The notes beneath the pieces were generated by a model that did no database searches, was not told the DNA's origin, and saw only the letters and a list, made by a program, of their open reading frames with translations. A DNA stretch of 5,120 bases from JBBIGV01 sp037447335 (GTDB lineage Bacteria; Bacteroidota; Ignavibacteria; Ignavibacteriales; Ignavibacteriaceae), in NCBI GenBank assembly GCA_037447335.1, contig JBBIGV010000111.1, positions 1 to 5,120 on the forward strand. Reading direction: 5' to 3'. The position numbers were made by a program, and so were the translations under genes. Positions 1-5,120 of this stretch are shown here, one piece after another; positions within the stretch are counted from its first letter, which is position 1; each line of letters starts with the position of its first letter.

Positions 1-1
1 A

Positions 2-31
2 ATAGGGTTTCGGAGAGAGAAGGAAGAATAA
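2..31 (+). CDS. C-terminal end of an upstream gene (partial)
   Basis: Reading from base 2 gives an open frame ending IGFREKEE and a TAA at 29-31, two bases before the next ATG at 34. The close spacing is what one expects of an operon neighbour, and the purine-rich stretch at 11-28 could serve as the ribosome site of the following ORF. Only eight codons are visible, so neither identity nor reality of the gene can be established. The frame beginning at base 1 is also open into the 34-144 ORF, so that ORF might instead be the tail of a longer gene. Confidence 0.25.
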   Translation: MGFRREKEE

Positions 32-33
32 TC

Positions 34-144
34 ATGCCCAGAACAAACGAGGCGACATCAACGGATTTAAAGGTAAATGAGAGGTTACAACAGATTGGCT
101 GGAAGCGGGGAGATGCGCTATTTCATCAGCGCAATGAGTTATAA
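34..144 (+). pseudogene. 36-codon ORF, possible truncated N-terminus of a restriction-type subunit
   Basis: An ATG at 34 follows a purine-rich, Shine-Dalgarno-like stretch (GAGAGAAGGAAG, 13-24), and the frame runs 36 codons to TAA at 142-144. The peptide begins MPRTNEATSTDLKVNERL and continues with QQIGW. The pattern NEAxT, about ten residues, then a helix ending in GW resembles the very start of many type I (EcoEI-like HsdR) and related restriction helicase/nuclease subunits. Those proteins run to hundreds of residues, whereas this one stops after 36. Base composition is about 46% G+C, clearly richer than the roughly 27% G+C leader that follows, so a composition boundary lies near the stop codon. 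This suggests a gene cut off by recombination or by insertion of the downstream cassette. The family assignment is from memory of N-terminal patterns and is tentative. It could also be an unrelated small protein, or the C-terminal tail of an upstream gene, because the frame is open back to base 1. Confidence 0.35.
114..133. repeat. 6-bp GC-rich inverted repeat
   Basis: TGCGCT (114-119) and AGCGCA (128-133) are perfect reverse complements around an 8-base loop. They lie within the last codons of the 34-144 ORF. No T-run follows, so it is not a convincing intrinsic terminator. It may be fortuitous. Confidence 0.25.
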
Positions 145-145
145 T
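140..145 (+). promoter_or_regulatory. candidate -10 box of the herA-nurA-methyltransferase operon
   Basis: TATAAT is an exact sigma70-type -10 consensus located 70 bases before the herA start, and its first bases overlap the stop codon of the preceding ORF. No good -35 hexamer lies 16-18 bases upstream (the sequence there is around GCTATT), so it would be a weak or activated promoter if real. It sits at the left edge of the very AT-rich leader. Chance occurrence in AT-rich DNA is a serious alternative. Confidence 0.3.
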
Positions 146-160
146 TATTCTATTGAATAA
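145..160. promoter_or_regulatory. AT-rich palindrome, possible operator
   Basis: TTATTC (145-150), a 4-base centre TATT, and GAATAA (155-160) form a perfect 6+6 dyad. It directly abuts the candidate TATAAT box, so it would cover the expected transcription start around 151-153. That is a typical place for a repressor site. No regulator gene is present in the window, and AT-rich dyads of this size arise by chance. Confidence 0.25.
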
Positions 161-203
161 AATAAGGGGGTATTGAAATAGCTAAGGAGAAAAAATAGAA
201 AAT

Positions 204-212
204 AGAGAGGTG
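204..212 (+). promoter_or_regulatory. ribosome binding site that decides the herA start
   Basis: GAGAGGTGA closely matches the anti-Shine-Dalgarno complement (AGGAGGTGA). Its GAGG core (207-210) ends five bases before ATG at 216. A GTG at 210-212 in the same frame lies inside this site, and its only other purine-rich site (AAGGAG, 184-189) is about 20 bases away. ATG 216 is therefore the better start. Confidence 0.65.
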
Positions 213-215
213 AAA

Positions 216-2342
216 ATGACCATAGAAAAAAGCATTGAAAAGGACATTGAACAGCTTCATAAAAATGATGCAAAAAAATGGTTTCAAAAACTCATTCAAA
301 AAGGCCAATATGTTGGTGAACTATATTCTATCAACTACGAGACGGCAAAAATTCAAATACACGATTCCGAAAGACAAAGAGTAGGTGGGATTCCAAGCCT
401 GAGTTTCCTCATTGCGACACGAGTTGATCCTGACTCTGACAGTATTGATTTCAAAACTGAAGATGCTGCTTTCATATTATTAAGAGTGATGGATGCGGCG
501 CAATTGCCGAACAGCGCAGAAGCGGAAAGAATAAGAGTTGAAACGGCTCAGAGAGTAAGCGGGGAGACGGATAAACATTGGGACGGCGAGGGAATAATGG
601 ACACTAAAACCCGTGTATATTTAGGATACGCCGGAGTTGAATGTAGAATCATTGGAACATTTTATCTTGAAGCCCCCCCAGAAGATAAAAATCCCAAAGG
701 CCATCTTTTTCTAAAGTTTGGAAGTGATATTTCAAACTATTATCCGAATCGAGGGCTAAAGGTTTACAAACCAAACAGCACAGCTCTTGAAGAAATCGTA
801 AATTATACTGATCCAAGCAACTTGCAAGAGCATATCGAAAATTACGGAACTGCTGAAAAGGTTAAGCTCGGCTATATTAGGTATGCATCAACAAATAGAA
901 AATACCAACAAATAGATGATGTGCCAATTTTCATCTATCCTGCAGATTTGCTTTCTCAGAAATCTGCACTGTTTGGTATGACACGTACGGGCAAATCAAA
1001 CACAACAAAAATTATAGCTAAATCAGTGTATGAACTTCGGTATCCAACAACGCCGGGTGACAAATCGTTGCGTATTGGGCAAATAATTTTTGACCCCAAC
1101 GGTGAATACGCAAATGAGAATGCACAGGATAAAGACGGGAATAATAATCCGAATGCATTAAAAAACATTTGGAAAATTAACTCGAATGCACAAAAAGAAA
1201 ATGAAGTTATTACATACGGAATTACGAGACATCCGAACGATCCAGACAGAAGGCTCATGCTTTTGAATTTCTATGGAGATGATAACCTGCAAATAGGTAA
1301 GGAGATTATCGACAGCATTCTTGCGGAGGATGGAACGACATATATTAAAAATTTTCTTCAAGTGAGCTTTGAGCCTCCTGATCCAAGCGATAGGAGTGCT
1401 TTGACAAGGTATAACCGACGAGTATTAGCCTATAGGTCAGTGCTGGCCAGAGCAGATTTTACGGTACCAAACAATCTGCGAGCAAGTACAAGAGGATTAT
1501 TTAATGCTGACTTACTTAGTGCCATGCAAAATAGCACAAGCGATAATGCTCCCGAATATCAGGCTGCTGCACAAATATTTCGTAAGTCTAATCCTACATG
1601 GGATCAACTCGGTAATGCGTTTGAAGCATTGGATAAATTCATGCGTGATAGGACTAGTGGTTATCAAGCATTTGAAACTAACTATGTAAATAGACCCAAC
1701 GGCTCAGGTGACAGGTGGGCAGATGAAGATATTAAAAAAATAATTGGAATTTTTCAATATCCTAATGGTACAAGAAAAATTGGTAAAGCAGCTGAACAAC
1801 ATAGTCCAGACACACGTCAGGATTACGCCGCGGATATTTATAACCATTTAGTTGATGGGAAATTAGTGATCATTGATCAATCGAGTGGGGAGCCCGAACT
1901 GAATAAGTCATCTGCCAAGAGGATTATGACAATGATTTTTAAAGAAAACCAGCGGCGTTTTATTCAGGGAGCAATAGATATTCCTGAAAGCTTAGTTTAC
2001 ATAGAAGAAGCTCATAATATTTTGCCTGCAGGTAGCGATCTTGACCTTAGTGATATCTGGGTGAGGACAGCAAAAGAAGGCGCCAAATATCGTATAGGTA
2101 TGGTATACGCTACACAAGAAGTCAGTAGCATCCAGAAAAATATCCTAAGAAATACTGCGAACTGGTTCATTGCTCATCTGAACAATACCGATGAAACTAA
2201 AGAGCTGTGTAAGTATTATGACTTTGCCGATTTTGAACTTTCAATCAGAAGGGCACAGGATAAGGGATTCTTGAGAGTTAAAACATTGAGTAACCCCTTT
2301 GTTATTCCTGTCCAAATCGATAAATTTGATGTCGCTACTTAA
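216..2342 (+). CDS. herA: HerA-type DNA-translocating ATPase (FtsK-HerA superfamily)
   Basis: This is a 708-residue HerA-like motor, expected to form a cytoplasmic hexameric ring that pumps double-stranded DNA and feeds the NurA nuclease encoded next. Numbering is from ATG 216; a GTG six bases earlier overlaps the ribosome site and is disfavoured. Residues about 28-200 look like the N-terminal HAS beta-barrel (GQYVGELYSI onward). The RecA-like core has a perfect Walker A, GMTRTGKS (254-261), the conserved FDPNGEY segment (292-298), a Walker B LVYIEEAHN (593-601) with the EEAHN form usual in HerA, and a VYATQEVSSI sensor-type motif (630-639) preceded by R626. The C-terminus (KGFLRVKTL) matches the end of HerA proteins. 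It is longer than archaeal HerA, which is about 500 residues; about 300 residues separate FDPNGEY from Walker B, so there is probably an insertion in the core. No membrane segment or signal peptide is visible. nurA begins 11 bases after the stop. Family assignment is strong; a role in defence rather than repair is inference. Confidence 0.92.
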   Translation: MTIEKSIEKDIEQLHKNDAKKWFQKLIQKGQYVGELYSINYETAKIQIHDSERQRVGGIPSLSFLIATRVDPDSDSIDFKTEDAAFILLRVMDAAQLPNSAEAERIRVETAQRVSGETDKHWDGEGIMDTKTRVYLGYAGVECRIIGTFYLEAPPEDKNPKGHLFLKFGSDISNYYPNRGLKVYKPNSTALEEIVNYTDPSNLQEHIENYGTAEKVKLGYIRYASTNRKYQQIDDVPIFIYPADLLSQKSALFGMTRTGKSNTTKIIAKSVYELRYPTTPGDKSLRIGQIIFDPNGEYANENAQDKDGNNNPNALKNIWKINSNAQKENEVITYGITRHPNDPDRRLMLLNFYGDDNLQIGKEIIDSILAEDGTTYIKNFLQVSFEPPDPSDRSALTRYNRRVLAYRSVLARADFTVPNNLRASTRGLFNADLLSAMQNSTSDNAPEYQAAAQIFRKSNPTWDQLGNAFEALDKFMRDRTSGYQAFETNYVNRPNGSGDRWADEDIKKIIGIFQYPNGTRKIGKAAEQHSPDTRQDYAADIYNHLVDGKLVIIDQSSGEPELNKSSAKRIMTMIFKENQRRFIQGAIDIPESLVYIEEAHNILPAGSDLDLSDIWVRTAKEGAKYRIGMVYATQEVSSIQKNILRNTANWFIAHLNNTDETKELCKYYDFADFELSIRRAQDKGFLRVKTLSNPFVIPVQIDKFDVAT

Positions 2343-2353
2343 ACGGTATAATT

Positions 2354-3736
2354 ATGGGATTTGAAAACGAATTTGCTTGTTATGAGCCATTACGAAGAAT
2401 TTTGGATAGTCCCAAGGTCAAGGCCCTTCATGATCGTTTACGAATAAGGAAGAGGGAAGAACAGGAAGACTACAAGGAATTTGAGAGCAATATAATCAAA
2501 AAAACAGATATTCCTAAAAGCGATTTTCTTCCAGACTACGTAATTTCAATCGATGGTAGCTATCAGGCGGCAAAGGCGGAAAATGGATACCCAGGAGCAG
2601 AGTTTGGGTATGTAACTGTCGCGGCAGTTCTTGTCAAGTTGGATTTAGTCCGCCAATTTGCTAAACACGAATTTATAGACCCCAAAAAATTCAGAGAAAC
2701 GGAAAAAGCATCAACCATCGAAAGTGTTATTCCAGGGAGCAATATTATCATTGAAGGAGAACTATCCGCTAAGGCTTCTATGCGCAAAGCGCTTTTTGAG
2801 GAACTGCAATGCAATGTTATTTTTTCCGATGGGGAGACATTGTTAGACACATATGAAGCTCTTTTAAGCATTAAACTTGATAGAGATAAAAAAGAAGGCA
2901 ATACGAGAAAACCCAGAAGTCCTATCGATGGCATTGATAAAGAAATGACAGTTGACTTTGGAGAATTTAAATGTCCGCATACAGGGCAATCGCTTTACTC
3001 AGTCGATGCAATGAGGCTACATGAGCTTTTAAATACTGGTGGCACAAGCGGAGAAATGTACGGTCAGATAATGAGCATGTTAGAGAAGCTTTGGTTAGTT
3101 CACATATTAAGGGCATTTGAAAAGAAAGGATGGCTTCCGATTTTACAGCGTGTTGCGTTTATAGTGGATGGGCCGTTAGCTTGCTTTAGCACATGGTCTT
3201 GGCTTAACAAGCCGATTATTTCAGAATTAAGTAGGATTAATGAACTTCAAAAGAAGATAAGCGGGAAAGATCTTCTTATTATCGGCATCGAAAAATCAGG
3301 AACATTTTATAACCACTTTGATGAGGTTGACACTACAGTTGAAGGTGCTTCTGACAAATTTCCAAATCAGGCATCTTTTCTTTTGACCGATGGATATATT
3401 AAAAGAAATATTATCTTCTCCGAAGGCAGCAAACATCAATATGGAGAAGACATATATTTCGGCAGAAAGCTATTTTATAAAACAAAAACAGGTTATAAAG
3501 TCGTTCCTGTAATTGCAACTTTTGATGACTGTCAGCGGGATTTGAGTACAGCAAAGCCTGATCAGTTCCCGCGTTTAGCTGACTTAATGAATCTTTTAGA
3601 CGAATTAGTGTCAAGCCGTTATCCAAATTCTGTATCACCGTTGGTTTCAGCACATGCCGAAGCAGCAATTCCTCTAAATTTAGGCAAAAGAATTTTTGAG
3701 GACATCGCAAGAGAAATCAGAGAGAAGTCTGTTTAA
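2354..3736 (+). CDS. nurA: NurA-domain nuclease, HerA partner
   Basis: This is a 460-residue NurA-family nuclease with an RNase H-like fold, Mn-dependent in characterised members. A NurA dimer sits on the HerA ring and degrades the DNA threaded through it. The active-site residues seem complete: D67 in VISIDGS, E244 in MSMLEKLW, D272 in FIVDGPL, Y423 in SRYPNSV and H434 in SAHAEA. The Y-to-H spacing of 11 equals that recalled for Pyrococcus (Y400/H411) and Sulfolobus (Y291/H302) NurA. IIGIEKSGTFYNHF is the usual conserved lysine strand that follows the DGPL motif. About 177 residues separate D67 from E244, against roughly 60 in the archaeal enzymes, so an insertion of about 115 residues is present. 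It holds FSDGETLLD (157-165), not the catalytic site, and a CPHTG turn (207-211). ATG 2354 is the first start after an in-frame stop at 2327-2329. No good ribosome site is visible, so translation is probably coupled to herA. The methyltransferase starts two bases after the stop. Confidence 0.9.
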   Translation: MGFENEFACYEPLRRILDSPKVKALHDRLRIRKREEQEDYKEFESNIIKKTDIPKSDFLPDYVISIDGSYQAAKAENGYPGAEFGYVTVAAVLVKLDLVRQFAKHEFIDPKKFRETEKASTIESVIPGSNIIIEGELSAKASMRKALFEELQCNVIFSDGETLLDTYEALLSIKLDRDKKEGNTRKPRSPIDGIDKEMTVDFGEFKCPHTGQSLYSVDAMRLHELLNTGGTSGEMYGQIMSMLEKLWLVHILRAFEKKGWLPILQRVAFIVDGPLACFSTWSWLNKPIISELSRINELQKKISGKDLLIIGIEKSGTFYNHFDEVDTTVEGASDKFPNQASFLLTDGYIKRNIIFSEGSKHQYGEDIYFGRKLFYKTKTGYKVVPVIATFDDCQRDLSTAKPDQFPRLADLMNLLDELVSSRYPNSVSPLVSAHAEAAIPLNLGKRIFEDIAREIREKSV

Positions 3737-3738
3737 AC

Positions 3739-4860
3739 ATGATAAAAACTCTTGACATAGTTAAAGGTTTTAAGACTCCGGAATCCAGATGGGCGCGATT
3801 CGGCCCTTACTATGCCATGTTCCCATTGGATTTCGCTTTTGAAGTAGTAGAAAAATACTCCAGGAAAGGTGATTTCATTATTGATCCTTTTTCAGGAAGG
3901 GGTTCAAGTATTTATGCAGGTGGAGTGCTCGGCAGACAAAGTTTAGGTATTGAGATTAACCCTGTAGGTTGGCTCTATGGTTCAGTAAAATTAAGACCCG
4001 CAGATAAAGAACTGGTCATTAATCGTCTTGAGGACATATATTCGAGGCGCAATTATTATAAAAAAGCCAGCGAATCAATGCCTGTGTTTTATAAGATGTG
4101 TTACTGCGATGAAGTATTGAGATTTCTTCTTGCTGCCCGGAAACATCTTGACTGGCAAAACGATAACGTTGATGCAACTTTAATGTCGATACTTTTAGTT
4201 TATTTACACGGGAAGCTTGGTGAGGGTCTTTCAAATCAAATGCGAATGACTAAGGCAATGGGAATCAACTATTCTACAAATTGGTGGAAGAAACATAATA
4301 TGATTAATCCTCCTAAAATTAACCCTTTAGAATTTGTATTAAGAAAAATTGAGTGGAGATATGAAAAAGGGACTCCTAATGTACAAGAAAGTCATGTAAT
4401 TTTTGGAGATAGCACAATTGAACTGGAACAAATTGTTCAAAAAGCTAAAAAGGCAGGCATAAAATTTTCATTGTTATTTACCTCACCACCTTATTGCTCC
4501 GTTACAGACTACCATGCTGATCAATGGTTAAGACTTTGGCTTTTGGGTGGGCCACAAAGCCCCAAACCTTTGCAAGAACAATACAAAAGACGCTTCGTTT
4601 CTAAAGAAGACTATTACAATTTATTAGACACGGTGTTTGGCAATTGTGCTTATATAATGGACCAAAAGAGCACAGTTTATGTACGTACAGATGCTCGAGA
4701 ATTTACACTCAATTCAACATTCAAGATATTAATGAAACATTTTCCGAAACACATTGTTAAAATTGAGTCCAGACCATTCAAGAATAAAACGCAGACGGAA
4801 ATTTGTGGAAATAAAACAAAGAATGTAGGAGAAGTAGACATAATTCTGACAAAAAAATGA
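3739..4860 (+). CDS. DNA amino-methyltransferase (N6-adenine or N4-cytosine)
   Basis: This 373-residue S-adenosylmethionine-dependent DNA methyltransferase should methylate an exocyclic amino group of adenine or cytosine. The order of motifs is: a motif X-like segment RWARFGPYYAMFP (17-29); motif I DPFSGRG (49-55), which binds the cofactor; the acidic motif II strand GIEINP (70-75); a long middle region that probably carries target recognition, including GLSNQMRMTKAMG (163-175) followed by WW (182-183); and catalytic motif IV TSPPY (248-252). The order X-I-TRD-IV resembles the alpha class. SPPY is commonest in N4-cytosine enzymes but also occurs in N6-adenine ones, so the target base stays open. 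The C-terminus ends in GEVDIIL, a usual last strand. The start lies two bases after the nurA stop with no clear ribosome site; the purine-rich GAGAGAAG at 3720-3727 is distant. Translational coupling is likely. Its tight linkage to herA-nurA suggests it marks self DNA. No frameshift or missing key residue is seen. Confidence 0.9.
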   Translation: MIKTLDIVKGFKTPESRWARFGPYYAMFPLDFAFEVVEKYSRKGDFIIDPFSGRGSSIYAGGVLGRQSLGIEINPVGWLYGSVKLRPADKELVINRLEDIYSRRNYYKKASESMPVFYKMCYCDEVLRFLLAARKHLDWQNDNVDATLMSILLVYLHGKLGEGLSNQMRMTKAMGINYSTNWWKKHNMINPPKINPLEFVLRKIEWRYEKGTPNVQESHVIFGDSTIELEQIVQKAKKAGIKFSLLFTSPPYCSVTDYHADQWLRLWLLGGPQSPKPLQEQYKRRFVSKEDYYNLLDTVFGNCAYIMDQKSTVYVRTDAREFTLNSTFKILMKHFPKHIVKIESRPFKNKTQTEICGNKTKNVGEVDIILTKK

Positions 4861-4878
4861 TGTTATAGGAAACATCAT
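4857..4878 (-). terminator. small hairpin at the operon end, possible weak terminator for minus-strand transcripts
   Basis: ATGATGTT (4857-4864) and AACATCAT (4871-4878) are a perfect 8-bp inverted repeat with a 6-base loop, overlapping the methyltransferase stop codon. A run of seven A's (4851-4857) precedes it on the + strand, so on the - strand the hairpin is followed by seven U's, as in an intrinsic terminator. The stem has only two G-C pairs and would be weak. On the + strand no U-run follows, so it would not end the operon by this mechanism. It may simply protect the 3' end or be fortuitous. Confidence 0.3.
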
Positions 4879-5120
4879 GAGTTAGTGTGGGAGTTAGATG
4901 CCAAATTTGACATTTAGAGATCAAGCAAGGAAAGGAGATAAACGGGACGGTTCTCTTTATGTGTGATTATAACCTATGGGGCAGACATTAAAAACCATTC
5001 TACTCCTGCGGGAATTTGAAATATGATTGGAAAAAGTAACTTAATAAAAAGATTATTTCAGAAGAGCGGGGAGTTGGAAAAACTATGCCTTTAAAATCAC
5101 TTGAATAGCAAAGCATGGAG
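4879..5120. other. non-coding right flank with only tiny ORFs
   Basis: No gene of recognisable family lies here on either strand. The + strand has only tiny ORFs. ATG 4898-4966 (22 codons, MPNLTFRDQ..., with a GGGAG site just upstream) is followed by ATG 4976-5026 (16 codons) and ATG 5023-5094 (23 codons). The last two share a 4-base ATGA overlap. None resembles a known protein. A 7-base direct repeat GAGTTAG occurs at 4879-4885 and 4891-4897. The stretch may be decayed coding DNA or the leader of the next gene beyond the window. Confidence 0.4.
4943..4958. repeat. GGGACGGTTCT-like motif, possible mobile-element scar
   Basis: CGGGACGGTTCTCTTT resembles a motif (G)GGGACGGTTCT, or its complement AGAACCGTCCC, recalled as recurring in many Firmicute genomes, often near small Y1-type (IS200/REP-associated) transposase genes. 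There is no transposase and no inverted partner in this window, so at most this is one end or a remnant of such a unit. The link rests on memory only. Confidence 0.2.

Noticed and set aside
210..212. GTG as the herA start
   Set aside because: It lies within the GAGAGGTGA ribosome site that best serves ATG 216, and has no well-spaced site of its own.
956..1361. Two minus-strand ORFs of 100 and 67 codons within herA
   Set aside because: They lie opposite an intact, motif-bearing ATPase frame, have no family motifs and unusual composition; they are antisense shadows.
1504..1689. 61-codon + strand ORF inside herA in another frame
   Set aside because: It overlaps the continuous herA frame, which shows no frameshift, and its product has no recognisable pattern.
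2819..2845. FSDGETLLD as the second catalytic aspartate of NurA
   Set aside because: The later FIVDGPL (D272) fits the NurA motif and the spacing to Y423/H434 far better, so this one is taken as part of an insertion.
2563..2934. 123-codon minus-strand ORF opposite nurA
   Set aside because: It is low-complexity, serine/leucine-rich and mirrors the nurA frame; a shadow.
3411..4234. Minus-strand ORFs of 99 and 71 codons opposite nurA and the methyltransferase
   Set aside because: No ribosome site or domain; both oppose well-supported genes.
4898..5094. Tiny ORFs of 22, 16 and 23 codons as real genes
   Set aside because: Too short, no recognised family, and only one has a passable ribosome site; described as flank instead.
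1..5120. CRISPR arrays, tRNA or rRNA genes, riboswitches, long terminal repeats
   Set aside because: No spaced repeats, cloverleaf-like segments or long direct or inverted repeats were seen when reading both strands.

Overview
The window is AT-rich (roughly 38-40% G+C by eye) bacterial-looking DNA with Shine-Dalgarno-led, tightly packed genes, all read on the + strand. No marker fixes the taxon. The good GAGGTGA-type ribosome site and a GGGACGGTTCT-like remnant on the right would suit a Firmicute or a similar anaerobe, but that is a weak inference.

Layout. Bases 1-144 hold the end of an upstream reading frame and a 36-codon ORF. That ORF looks like the severed N-terminus of a restriction-type subunit. 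Bases 145-215 are a very AT-rich, purine-rich leader with a TATAAT box, a 16-bp palindrome and a good ribosome site. Bases 216-4860 form a compact three-gene operon: a HerA-type hexameric DNA-pumping ATPase (216-2342), a NurA-type nuclease (2354-3736) and an amino-DNA-methyltransferase (3739-4860). The gaps between genes are only 11 and 2 bases. Bases 4861-5120 contain no recognisable gene: a small hairpin on the methyltransferase stop codon, a few tiny ORFs and a possible mobile-element scar.

How the genes may work together. HerA and NurA are known partners: the motor feeds DNA to the nuclease. In archaea they resect DNA ends alongside Mre11-Rad50. Here there is no mre11 or rad50 in the window; instead the third gene is a DNA methyltransferase. 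The simplest reading is a restriction-modification-like defence cassette, with the methyltransferase marking self DNA and HerA-NurA degrading unmarked DNA. All catalytic motifs of the three proteins look intact, so the system is probably functional. The partner assignments follow from known families; the defence role and methyl-sensitivity are inference. A decayed restriction-gene fragment directly upstream fits a defence-island setting.
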